64,000 nucleotides of DNA from NCBI GenBank assembly GCA_958450365.1, contig CAUEEP010000742.1:4236501-4300500 (forward strand), given 5' to 3'. Below are positions 35,970-46,300 of the stretch, in pieces. Source of the DNA: Mesorhabditis belari. Lineage: Eukaryota > Nematoda > Chromadorea > Rhabditida > Rhabditidae. The first letter of the stretch is position 1; each line of letters begins with the position of its first letter. Made by a program: the position numbers and the translations under genes. The notes under the pieces are model-generated. The model saw nothing but the letters and a program-made list of their open reading frames with translations, was not told the origin of the DNA and made no database searches.

Positions 35970-38067
35970 GAAGGGGGGGGGGGGGGGGGGGGGGGGAAAA
36001 AAAAAAAAAAATAATCATAATCCCTACCTGGCATATCTTTTGCCATTTGCTTTATTGAGGCTTTCTGTGCGGGACTCATGAAGGAAGATTTCGCAATCGA
36101 CCCAAACGAGATCAACACCGTTTTGGGCTTGGTGGAAACAGTCTTCACCCATTCCTAAATGTTTTATGTTGATTCTTTAGCCAATGACAATTCATAATCC
36201 ATTTCCTGACCTCATTCAATGGTTTTGGCACAGCTTGTCCCATTCCACCGGCAGAGATCACTTTATGGAGAGTTGGATGAGGGAAATCGAGAAGGGGAAT
36301 AGCATTCGTGACAAGGAGAGCTGATCGAGAGACGAGTTCCTGAAGGATTGGTGGTGTAACTGTTTTATCTACAGTAGACTACAGTAGACTACAGTAGACT
36401 ACAGTAGACTGTAGTCTGTACTCAAAAAATACCTGAAGATCCGTGAATTTCGGATCAATGTGTTTCCTGAAGAGTTCCGTTTGAGCATCAGCAATCCCCA
36501 GGAAAAGATTTCCACCAAGAAAAGCCGAGAAAGCGTTTGAAGCTCTTTGCAAAACGCTCATCTTTTCATTCGTATTACCCATCGAGGCTAAAAGTTGAAT
36601 TGAAAACTATTCTCTTCGTCTTGCCGATTGTCACTTGCTGTTCACTAACCAGGCACATAGCTGGGCACTCTTGGAATCCCGAGAAGAAGTGCTTGATGAT
36701 CGAGGAGAATCGAGGTCGAATAAGCAATCACTGTTTTCACTCCAATCATCTCAGCTAGGCCTGAAATCAAAAAATAATTCAAGCTCCCAAATCTCCTCAC
36801 CATATCCACAAAAGTCGAACACTTCGCAAACGGCCAAGTCAAACTTTTGCCCTTTCAACTGCTCGATTATCTCACTTTGCATTGATGTCTCACATTGAAG
36901 AGATAACATTAGAGTCAAGTTTTTGAATAACTGCAATCCCCAACATTTCTCTTCATTCACCATCCTCTTACCTCCATAGCAGCCATTGGACTCGGATCAT
37001 TTACCCATAAAGCTTTATTCAATTCATCCATTGATCCCCCATCCATCAATCCACCCAATTCTTTATTCTGCTCGATCACGATCTCTTTCACATATTTCGA
37101 TTTTCGTTTGTATTCGGCTTTATTCGCCAATGGGACTAATTCAGTCTAAAAATTTTAAAGAAATATAAAGATTTGAAGAAGCTACACTATTGGACAATGA
37201 AATATCATATTCGAAAAACGATCGTCACTTTCGCGCGTCTGTAACTCCCTTGTCTTTACCGTATTTCTAAATATTAATATTACCATTGTGTAGTCCTTGA
37301 AAAGAGCTTTCAGAAAATGTATAACACTAATAGTTTAAACTCAAAGACAAGGGCGTTAGAGACGCGCGAAAGTGACGATCTTTTTTCAAATATGATATTT
37401 CCTTGTCCAGTACTGTAAATGCAGAGTTTATTTTCTGCGATTTCATACAAAACTTTGAGCGCTGATATCTTTTGACAGGGTGCTGCGTTGCAAAAACGAA
37501 AAGCAGATTCGGAATCAGCGCAAAATTCTACGTCGGTTAGTATGTGGCTCATGTCATTTGGCCACCACACCTTGTTGACATTCCCTTGTCAATAATATTG
37601 TACATCTTCTCCAGGGGATCCGTCAGGGCCTAAACAATAGACGAGTCCTTTCTAGTTCTAGAGCTTAGGACCAAGAGCTTAGGACCAAAAATCTATCGTA
37701 GATCGATAATCTACAAACCAGTATGACAGACGACTTTTTAGGAGAACACCAAGTTTACCAGTTTTACCATTAGTATTTAGAAATACGGTAAAGACAAGGG
37801 CGTTAGAGACGCGCGAAAGTGACGATCGTTTTTCAAATATGATATTTCATTGTCCAGTACTGTATATAAAGATTTGAAGAAAGTTTAACAAGAACATTTC
37901 CAACTCACCACATTGTGCCCGGCTTGTGCCAAAATATCAGCTATTAGTCCTGTTTGTCGGCTGTGCGAATGAGAGAAGACAATATTGTACACCAAAACAT
38001 TCAAAGCGCATTCATTTACGGTCACAAAAGCAAGCAATAGATAGATCAGCGTCTTCATCGCATAAAT
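34414..38067 (-). CDS. UDP-glucuronosyltransferase (UGT)
   Basis: Twelve exons (minus): 38058-37909, 37145-36972, 36930-36801, 36760-36650, 36587-36433, 36339-36211, 36154-36028, 35576-35481, 35311-35245, 35159-35004, 34828-34733, 34594-34414; 523 aa, a normal UGT length. It transfers glucuronate or glucose from a UDP-sugar to small lipophilic acceptors in the ER lumen (detoxification). Visible parts: signal peptide MKTLIYLLLAFVTVNECA, probable catalytic His in FSHSHSRQ, acceptor half with FDLAVCEVFDFCGYG, donor-site WTPQSDLL, the UGT signature HGGLGSTTELAY and GIPAIVIPIMGDQ, a C-terminal membrane helix, and a cytosolic tail ending KSKSD, which fits a KXKXX ER-retrieval signal. The transcript begins after TTTTCTAG at 38,068, nine bases before the ATG. 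The intron between exons 7 and 8 contains anomalous homopolymers (35,632-36,012); coding exons are unaffected. Confidence 0.93.
34856..34958. repeat. 9-bp minisatellite (ATCTTTAAC)
   Basis: Tandem ATCTTTAAC/ATCTTTAAT units in a UGT intron. Confidence 0.9.
35632..36012. other. anomalous homopolymer block, likely sequence artefact
   Basis: Successive long runs of T, A and G only, almost no C (two bases at 35,889-35,890), with short interruptions. It sits wholly in the intron between UGT exons 7 and 8. The pattern is unlike every other repeat here, which have defined units, and looks like a low-quality or mis-called stretch rather than real sequence. Confidence 0.7.
36371..36412. repeat. 10-bp repeat (CTACAGTAGA)
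   Basis: Four units in a UGT intron. Each unit is nearly self-complementary and the array ends in an inverted partial copy. Confidence 0.85.
37183..37864. mobile_element. composite foldback element (family D) in UGT intron 1
   Basis: 37,183-37,417 is a complete copy of a foldback element (ends TACACTATTGGACAATGAAA and complement of TACAGTACTGGACAAGGAAA) also found at 49,453-49,687. A half copy of the same right arm ends at 37,864. About 340 bp of unrelated sequence lies between. TATAAAGATTTGAAGAA occurs immediately outside both ends (37,164 and 37,865). Confidence 0.75.
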
Positions 38068-38619
38068 CTAGAAAAATGGATCTTATGATTGAAGAAAACT
38101 CGTGGTTTTTTTAAAAATAAATCATGTAAAATTTAGGGAAAGCTGGAGAAAATTTTCTGGAAAAAATAAAGCCAAAATTCAACTCAAATCTTAAGAAAAC
38201 TTCCTATTTGAAACCTCAACACAGTTCAAAATCAGAAAAGTTAAATCGTTCTATGAATTGAAAACGTTTTTTGCTTGAAAGGATTTTGAAAACTTGAAAA
38301 CGGTGAAATTTTTGCGGGCAAAGAGTGAGCTGGGCAAAGAAAGAAGGAAAGAAGGAAAGAAGGAAGGAACTATGTATTTACTCTCTTTTCGCTTCGTTTT
38401 TCTCGTTGCTTTTTTCTGTTTTGTGCTCGATCAATCGGTCGGTCACAGGGCAAAAAGCGAAAAAGGCAAAAGAAGAAAAAGTGACCACAGAAAAGAGAAA
38501 AATAGATGTAGTTTTGTGCCTCTTTCATCCAGGTTAGACCACTCACCTGAGATTTTTTGCGGGTCACTAGAGAAAGGACAAACTCGAGACTAGAGTTATA
38601 ATTGTGATATGTAACTGCA
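38068..38619. other. UGT upstream region
   Basis: No supported gene. A frame at 38,371 begins with a hydrophobic MYLLSFRFVFLVAFF and continues basic, but it has no family match and no splice context. Confidence 0.4.
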
Positions 38620-39159
38620 CAGGGTGCGTCATAATTATTGCAACAAGATACTCAAGGCATTGCACACCAAGAAGTTTCACTGGAAGAAGATTTTTAAACA
38701 GAAATAGCTTTATTTAACAGTAACAAATAAGGAAACAAGAGATCATTCGATATGACCGCCTTTTGCCTTGATAACAGCCCTTAATCGGTTCGGATATGCC
38801 TCCACTGCGGCCCGAATGTCATCTTGAGGAGTCGCCTTTCATCCTTTGGTCAAAGACTTCTTCAAAGAATCCAAACTTGTGTGTTTTCGAGAGCAGACAT
38901 TAGCCTCTAAGATTGCCCAAATGGAAAAGTCCATCACATTGAGATCCGGTGAGTTTGGAGGCCATTCATCCTTGGTGATCACTGAGGGAAAGTTGGCCAC
39001 ACACCAGTCCTGAACCGTCTTCTTCGTGTGAGCGGGAGGCAATTAGGCAAGAATAAAGAAGATAGAACGCAACACAACAAAAATGGGGGCAAAAAAAATA
39101 AGAAAGCTGTTTGGAGAACGGTCTTTGAACTCTTGTTGCAATAATTATGACGCACCCTG
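38620..39159 (-). mobile_element. internally deleted maT/mariner-like element
   Basis: 540 bp with identical 29-bp termini CAGGGTGCGTCATAATTATT... A minus-strand remnant (39,042-38,839 and beyond) reads DWCVANFPSVITKDEWPPN and SPDLNVMDFSIW, the same region as in the intact transposase at 52,372, with a stop and missing N-terminal half. The right flank has the TA target; the left flank reads CA. Non-autonomous. Confidence 0.85.
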
Positions 39160-40089
39160 TAGTGGCGTCGTAATGGGAATTGGGATGGGTTGCATCAACA
39201 AAAACTGTCATTTCCATCAAATTATCGATTCAAGAATGCCTAGAGGCTCAATTTATATCAGCTCTTAAAGCCTAAACTAGTCCAAATTAATGGTAAATGT
39301 TTTGTAAAAAAGACAAAGACATGGAAAAATTCGTAGCAAAAATGTCCATAGGTGAATTTTTTTAATTTTCTTGAAGCTGATTGGGCTACAAATTTGTGAT
39401 CAAAGGTTTTTAAGGGATAAGAAATCCGAAGCTGGCATCAGTCTTGCAAAAATAACAAGCTAAACACCCACCAAACTCTCGAAGCATATTTGTTTTGCCT
39501 TAAAGTGCATAACAAAGCTAAACAATTTCAAAAACACCATTACTTTCAACAGTTGATAGTAAAGTTTTCAATTGAAAGCTCATTTGAAATTTTCAAAAAT
39601 CGTTTTCAATAGAAGCAAACTCCGAGCCATATTTGACCGTTTTTGAATCGTTTTTGACCGAGTATGAATGTTGTTCTCCGATTAATTATTTCAACAGAGA
39701 CAAAGACCAAATCGGGCTACTCGAGGTTGCGAAATCGTTTTTTTTTTTTGTGCAACTCAATTAGACCGATTTTGCCAACAAAATGCTCTCCTAAAAGTGT
39801 CTCCACCACACCAAAACATTCAAGGTTACGGAATTCAAAACTGAAATCTTTTAGTTGTAAGTAATTTAGAGGAGGCTCTCTGGTGTTACTGGTTACTTAG
39901 TACTTAGTTTACTTAGTATATCATATCTCTACTAATTTAATGTTACTAAATACTTACGATTCTTCGATGCAGAAGGCTCTTCAATGTTGAATTGAAAAAA
40001 ACAAAAATTATGGCAATATTCGTAATCGGCTCGCATTTTTTCTCTTATCTTTTAGTTGTAAGTAATTTAGAGGAGTGTTACTGGTTACT

Positions 40090-40358
40090 TACCGTAAATA
40101 CTGTAACAGTACCCCACCCCCCTCGTACAGTCGCGTAGTCGCAAACGGTTTTTAGTATTTCATTTTTTTCAAAGCGCCCGTACTTTCAAAAAATACGTCT
40201 TTGGTATCAAAAAATAGCCCTGAATTTCGGCTATTTTTTGATACCTAAGCGCGCATTGTAGCATAAACCAGTGTCGAGAAAAACTCGTTCAAAGCTTGAC
40301 TACGCAACACTCCGCATCGTCATTATGGGGGTGGGGTACTATTACAGTATTTACGGTA
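40090..40358. mobile_element. MITE family B, copy 4
   Basis: Same orientation as copy 1, with both distinct arms intact. Flanking sequence (TAGAGGAGTGTTACTGGTTACTTA-type) is itself locally duplicated around 39,880-40,080 and 40,360-40,480. Confidence 0.85.
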
Positions 40359-40595
40359 GTATATAATATCTCTACTAATTTAATGTTACTAAATACTTAC
40401 AATTCTTCTATGCAGAAGGCTCTTCAAAGTTGAATTGAAAAAAACAAAAATTATGGCGATATTCGTAATCGGCTCGCATTTTTTAAAGTCTGAATTGAGA
40501 CAAATCCTCACTAAAACCAAATTGTCGGCAAAATGTAATAATAGAACTTTTTGATGAAGTTTCATGTAGAAATGATGAAAGTAAATCGATCTACT

Positions 40596-40690
40596 ATATA
40601 AAAGCCAAATGTCTCTCTGTCTGTCCGTCCGCCGAAATCTCAGCCCCCAGTTAACCGATTTAAATAATCTTTTCCTTGTTAGATAGGGAA
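40596..40690. repeat. dispersed-repeat-like segment (TATATAAAAGCC..GTCTGTCC)
   Basis: CTACTATATAAAAGCCAAAT followed by CTGTCTGTCCGTCCGCC resembles the head of dispersed repeats common in invertebrate genomes. I see only one copy here and cannot assign a class. Confidence 0.3.
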
Positions 40691-40740
40691 TTTTATGTAG
40701 TTGTGCATCTCACCTTTTAAATTTTTTAAATGGAAGAATC

Positions 40741-40813
40741 AGAATACTTAAGGGGATCGAACCCGAGTTGTGTGGGCGAGAGACGGTCGCGCTACCCACT
40801 CCGCCATGGATGC
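40741..40813 (-). pseudogene. tRNA-like sequence, 73 nt, decayed
   Basis: The minus strand starts GCATCCATGGCGGAGTGGGT and has a good D-arm (GGAGTGGGTAGCGCG) and B box (GGGTTCGATCCCC), but the T-stem is three pairs and the acceptor ends do not match. The CGCCCACAC string before the T-arm recalls ACCCACAC in the element at 25,486. Confidence 0.5.
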
Positions 40814-41101
40814 AAAAGACGAAGACTTGCATCATTGCCGGAAATTTCTTTTCCCCATTAAGTTATTCAATTAATTGATAGAGTATCTTTTGTTAGCGTC
40901 CCGTCTCCAAAACGACCTAAGCCAAACTCCAATTAGTGAGCCAAAGCCGCATTGTACAGCATCTCCAACTACCCACTCTTGTTCACAGCCGCAGGTCCTT
41001 TTGAGCAATCGTGTACTCATTCCAAATACGTCAGTATAGAAGTTCGAAATGCAAATGCAAGCAACAATTGACAATACTTCTTTTATCTATTGACAGCAAC
41101 A

Positions 41102-42032
41102 TACGGTAAATCCTCTAAAAAGCGTCGCAGCGGTTATTAAAGGAGTTCGTAAATTCTATTTTACACCAAAAATACCGTACTTACTACCACGTAGACACAA
41201 AGAATCGAGCTTTTCTTTGCATTTTTAGTATTTTGAATTGTTTAAGTGCTTTAATAATGTTGTTTTTATGTTTAATGTTTTTCTATCAGCATTTACTAAC
41301 TTTTTATTTTAGTCGAAGTCCTACAATGTGTATCTTTCAAAATCGGAGTGATTGGATACGCAAAGAGGACCAGCAATCAGGCAAAGCAATCATTTTGGAG
41401 TTGATGAACGACGAATTTGCGAATGGAGATCGCAGGAAAACAAATTGATGATGTCTAACAAAGGATCAAAGAAGCTATCTAGTAGTGGACGTCTACTACG
41501 CTCAGCTTCTGCAAGCAAGAATCGACAATACTTTGGTCAAGTTGATGGAAGAAGTGGATTTGGACGAGGATGTCAACAATTTGGATTATGACTCTGATGG
41601 CTCGCTCGTAAGCAATGACGTCTTGGACGATGATGAAGAAACGGCATCAATTTGGGCATTGAAATCATTCAATGATGTTGAAAATGGCGTCTAAATGTTT
41701 GACAAAGGGTAAATTTTTATATTAGGTTGTTAAAAGTACGTTATTTAAATAAATTTTAGTGAACTTTTTGAAAAACCTGAAATTTTGTTTTGTATACTAG
41801 TTCCAGATTTTCTTGTACATTCGAAATAATAAGCGCCGCCCTTTAAAAAGCGTAGCATCTAGAGCTCAATCGAAAAATAACGTTTGAATCTTGTGAAAAT
41901 GTTTTGTCTATGGTTTTTTATGGGGCGCGAAGTCGGGTAGTCAAAAAGGCGACAACCCGAAGACACAATTTAGGCGTTTTGGTCGACAGAAATCTACCGT
42001 AAATCCGTGACGCTTTTTAGAGGATTTACGAT
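41102..42032. mobile_element. degenerate DNA transposon or composite element
   Basis: Inverted termini CGTAAATCCTCTAAAAAGCG on the left and its complement on the right. Internal frames (41,485-41,694) encode an acidic peptide with repeated Asp/Glu stretches (VDLDEDVNNLDYDSDGS) typical of transposase C-termini, but no catalytic motif is left. Family not assigned. Confidence 0.5.
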
Positions 42033-42140
42033 AGGTTTCTGTGGACCAAAACGCCTAAATTGTGTCTTCGGGTTGTCGCCTTTTGACTACCCGACTTCGC
42101 GCCCCATAAAAAACCATAGACAAAACATTTTCATAAGATT
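41897..42140. repeat. long palindrome
   Basis: Arms of about 115 bp, from AAAATGTTTTGTCTATGG to its complement, with GGGGCGCGAAGTCGGGTAG and GACAACCCGAAGACACAATT in each arm. The centre contains the terminus of the element ending at 42,032, so two elements overlap. Confidence 0.85.
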
Positions 42141-42534
42141 CAGACGTGATTTTGTAGAAAAATATTAGGCCTTTCTAATAAAGCCAGTTGTAGGTCAGTT
42201 GGTATTAAATAAATTAATAAATTTGTCATTTATAAACGCTAGTAGAACAAATTGTTACCAAGACTTATAAGCCTTAAACTTACAAGTTCATTATTAGACT
42301 AATAATCAACTTGTAACTTTAGAGAAATTAATTCAAGTTTATTCAGAGACATCTTTTGTAACCCTTTCATTTTTTAAACTTTAAATCAATCAAAATCGAT
42401 CCTGTTTATTTCAAATCAATCAGAAAAACAAAACATCTTTTATCAAAACACTTTTTCAAATTTTCTCCAGTTTTATTCTGATGATTTCCTCAAAAATCCA
42501 TTGACAGAATCATCGCTGACTCAAGAATTCACAG

Positions 42535-43125
42535 TCAAATGAAAATTTTGACCCTTTTTGAAACAATTTCTCCAATTTCTTGATGATTCTTTTTATCAAT
42601 ACACCCAAGATCATCGAGATCTCCATTCTCTGATTTATTGAGTCGTGATCGTTGCGCAAATTGTCGATTGTAAATTTTCAACCAAAGTTTTTTCAAATCC
42701 AGCAAAAACTCGTGAAAATCGAGAAGATTCCAGCACTGAGATTTACTCAATAAATTTTCACGAATCCCTTTTTTTTGTGATTGACTCGGAAAGAGATCAA
42801 ACAGCCAACTGGCCAAGGTGATATCAAAAGGGAAAAAGGGAAACGATCATGATAAAATATTACCTAAAACTTAGGCAACTTGTTCAAAAAAATCAATGCA
42901 TGAAATTATTTCTTGAACTTTTTAAACTTTGGAAAAACTTTTGTTGCCCGGAAATTCGTTGGGGGGATTTTCTTGTGCGCACGCCTCATTTATTTTTCTT
43001 GAGAAATGGGGATTGAGAAAATCTTTTTCGACCACCGACTCTTTTTTTGATCGCTCCAAAATTTCTCTCGAAATCACGTGTGTCATTAAAAGCTTTTTTT
43101 TCCGATTTACAAAATCATCTAACAA
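42535..43125 (-). CDS. doubtful minus-strand coding segments
   Basis: Two frames, 42,808-42,535 (after a TTGGCCAG acceptor-like site; contains WNLLDFHEFLLDLKKLWLK) and 43,125-42,922 (rich in Lys/Glu/Asn), have protein-like composition but no clear start, no joining splice site and no family. They might be exons of an undetected gene divergent from the Rh gene, or chance. Confidence 0.15.
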
Positions 43126-43359
43126 ATTTATGAGGTTTTCAGAAAAGTTACGGTAAAATTAATGGATTTTGGCTTGCCTTTGATGATCAGTAATTGATTT
43201 TGACTATTCTATTGACGTCTTTATGCCAAAATCTATGATGAAATTTCTTGATTTGCTTGAATTGAATGCAGTAAACGCATTCCATGATTCCATAACACTT
43301 TGCAGAGTCTAATTGATCAACATCCAACAGCTGATTGAGCTAAAGTTGAAGTGCTGAAG

Positions 43360-46300
43360 ATGGAAAACGGCAACGGTTACAAGGACTCGGATTCCGGTAG
43401 GTTTTACGTATTTTTTTACTTGTCAGCTATTTCATTTTACGATAGATTCTAAGCTATACTTTCATTTCCTTTTTGCTTTCTATAATTTCACTTACAGTAA
43501 CCCAACGACGCAATGGGCAACGCGTCGACATCTACAGCAATGGGGCCACAAAAGAACAGGGTAAGGTAAATTTAGAAAAATTGAAATCTATTTTAAATCT
43601 AGTATAGTATAGTATAGGAAACTATGCTTTCTTGATCAAAATTGTTAAAAGTTTTCATTTCACTTTTTATTCCCCAACTTTTCCCGATCCACCAAATTTG
43701 TCCTTGACGTGCCGGCCATTACCAGTGTGCTTATTCAGTGTCCTTTTGAAAAATCGGTGCAAAAATTTCCGCCGATTAAAAAGATTTCTCTAAGATTACC
43801 TCTAAGCTAAGTCTAGTGAAATATAGTAGTCATTCCGGGTTTTATTGTTACCAAAATTGTTATGCTAGAAGGTCAAAGATTAGGATTGGAATTGGCTTTG
43901 AACATCAACTAATTTGAAACACCAACACCATTTGAATACCAACACCAACACTAACAACAACAACAACAACACCAACGAACACCACCAACACCAACGAACA
44001 CCACCAACACCAACGAACACCACCAACACCAACTAAATTATGAAAATGAATTGAATCGCCAAACTCTTCAGTTTTTGAAAATTCTCAGACTCTGAGAAAA
44101 ACAAATTTTTCCAACTCTTCATCTTCACTTTCAAATTCATAAGCTATTTATGTCTTAGTTGATGTTCAAGACCAATGATGATCAAGTCGTGTTAAAACTG
44201 GCAGAAATTGAAAGCTATTCAGTACTAGTCAGTCAATTGATGAACAGGTTTTTAAATTTCCATTTCCAGAGTCCTCTTTCCAAGGAAACGGAGTTTTTGT
44301 GCACGATGGAGAGACACGAATCGGCATGAAAGGGCAACAAGTTCAACAGGAAAAGTTTGTCCTTTTACCTTTTTTTGTGGCTTTAGTCTTGTCGTTTAGC
44401 TATTGTAGTAAATTTTAGCACTAATTTATGTTCTCATAATACAGAGTACTCAGCATTTATAGGGACTTTTGAGCTCACAGATCGTTTAGCGCTTTCTTCA
44501 AAGAATCAAACTGAAATCGTTTATGAGAAAATCGTCAAGAAAGCATTGTATCAGAGTTGAAACAAGCTTTCGAGCTTTCGAAAGATTAACAATCTTTCGA
44601 GATTATTTTTAATCTAGATTTGATTCTACTAAATTTGATCTACTAAATTTGATTTACTAAATTTGAGATTCCAAAAATTGATTTATCGGAACTCGATCTA
44701 AAATCACTAAAATGAGTCAGTTTTTCTTGTTTAACGATGAGAAAGTTTTCATTATTTAACAGTTTTTGAATCTACGGTACATTCAAAAAATGTTAGAACC
44801 ACATTTCAGTTGGATTTTTTAAAGAAAGCTTAACAAGAGTTTGTGACAAACTCAATTTATCCGACCTTCTTGCCACAGCCACTCTCCACAGATGTTTCTA
44901 GGCAAGAAACAGCGCAAAAGGGAATCATTTTTTGAAGAAAGTAACTTAAAGTTGTTAAAATTGGGCAAATTGATAAGTGTGTTTTCTTTTTAAGCGTTAA
45001 ACTTGTACCAAATGAGCTCTAAATCTAGTAATCTATTCCCATAAATATTGAAAACCCTGTAGAACATGTCTATTTTCACTTTTTCTTTTACTTTTTCATC
45101 ATCTTTCCTTAATTTTTGTCTCTTTTCTTATCATGATCCCATTTGACAACATGTAGAGAAACTAAAAATGTTAGAAACACATTTCAGTTTGATTCTTTGA
45201 AGAAAGCTTAACAGGAGTTTGTGGCAAACTCAATTTATCCGACCTTCTTGCCACAGCCACTCTCCACAGATGTTTCTAGGCAAGAAACAGCGCAAAAGGG
45301 AATAATTTTTTGAAGAAAGTAACTTAAAGTTGTTAAAATTGGGCGAATTGATAAGTGTGTTTCCTTTTTAAGCATTAAACTTGTACCAAATGAGCTCTAA
45401 ATCTAGTAATCTACTGATTTCTATAGATATTGAACATGCTGCAGAGTTTGGGAGAAGTGTACAAGGTGTGGAATAGTGTAGGGTTTTTCCAAAAGCAATT
45501 CCAGGTCAGAAAAAGCCAGGTTCAGGCTGGCTTTTGCTTAATTTTGCTCAACTCTGAGATGGTAAAATCGAAGCTCGAATCGCGTTATCTCATGAAATTG
45601 CCATGTCTATTTTTACTTTTTCTTTTACTTTTTCATCATCTTTCCTTAATTTTTGTCTCTTTTCTTATCATGATCCCATTTGACAACATGTAGAGAAACT
45701 AAAAATGTTAGAACCACATTTCAGTTTGATAAATATAAATATTGAAATATTGAATATATAAATATTGAAAACCCTGTAGAACATGTCTATTATACCATTT
45801 AAATGGATCGACTCTTCCAAATAGATAGTCCAACTTTGACTGAGATTTTCTCTATTTTTTTATATTAAAGTTTACTAAGGAAGTTGTGGTTTTCTATAAC
45901 GAAATTTCATAAGGAACATTTTAAGACCAACCTCAAGTTGATCGGTCAATTGGAAGTTGATTTCTTTTACTTTTTCATCATTTTTCCTTAAATTTTGTCT
46001 CTTTTCTTATCATGATCCCATTTGACAACATGTAGAGAAACTCGAAAATCAAATGAATTTTTTTCTTTGGGAATTTTCTTCATTGAAATCGAACAGACAA
46101 GGAATTTCAGTAAAAATTGAAAAAGTTTCAAACAATTTACAAGTTTATGGCACAAGATTTGCAATTAGAATTGAAATTTTACGTTAATATCCAATGCTTT
46201 CTAACTATCCAAATGCGGAGATTTGGTGCCTTAGCTCTCCAGGTTTGGTTGCTTATCTCTCCAAATTTGGTTCCTTCTATCTCTAAATTTGGTTCCTTAT

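Noticed and set aside
35593..36148. Phe/Pro and Lys/Gly-rich frames
   Set aside because: Arise from the anomalous homopolymer block, except for the start of UGT exon 7, which is annotated.
38294..38593. Possible secreted basic peptide starting with a hydrophobic stretch
   Set aside because: No family match, no splice or trans-splice context, and purine-rich low complexity; composition alone is not enough.
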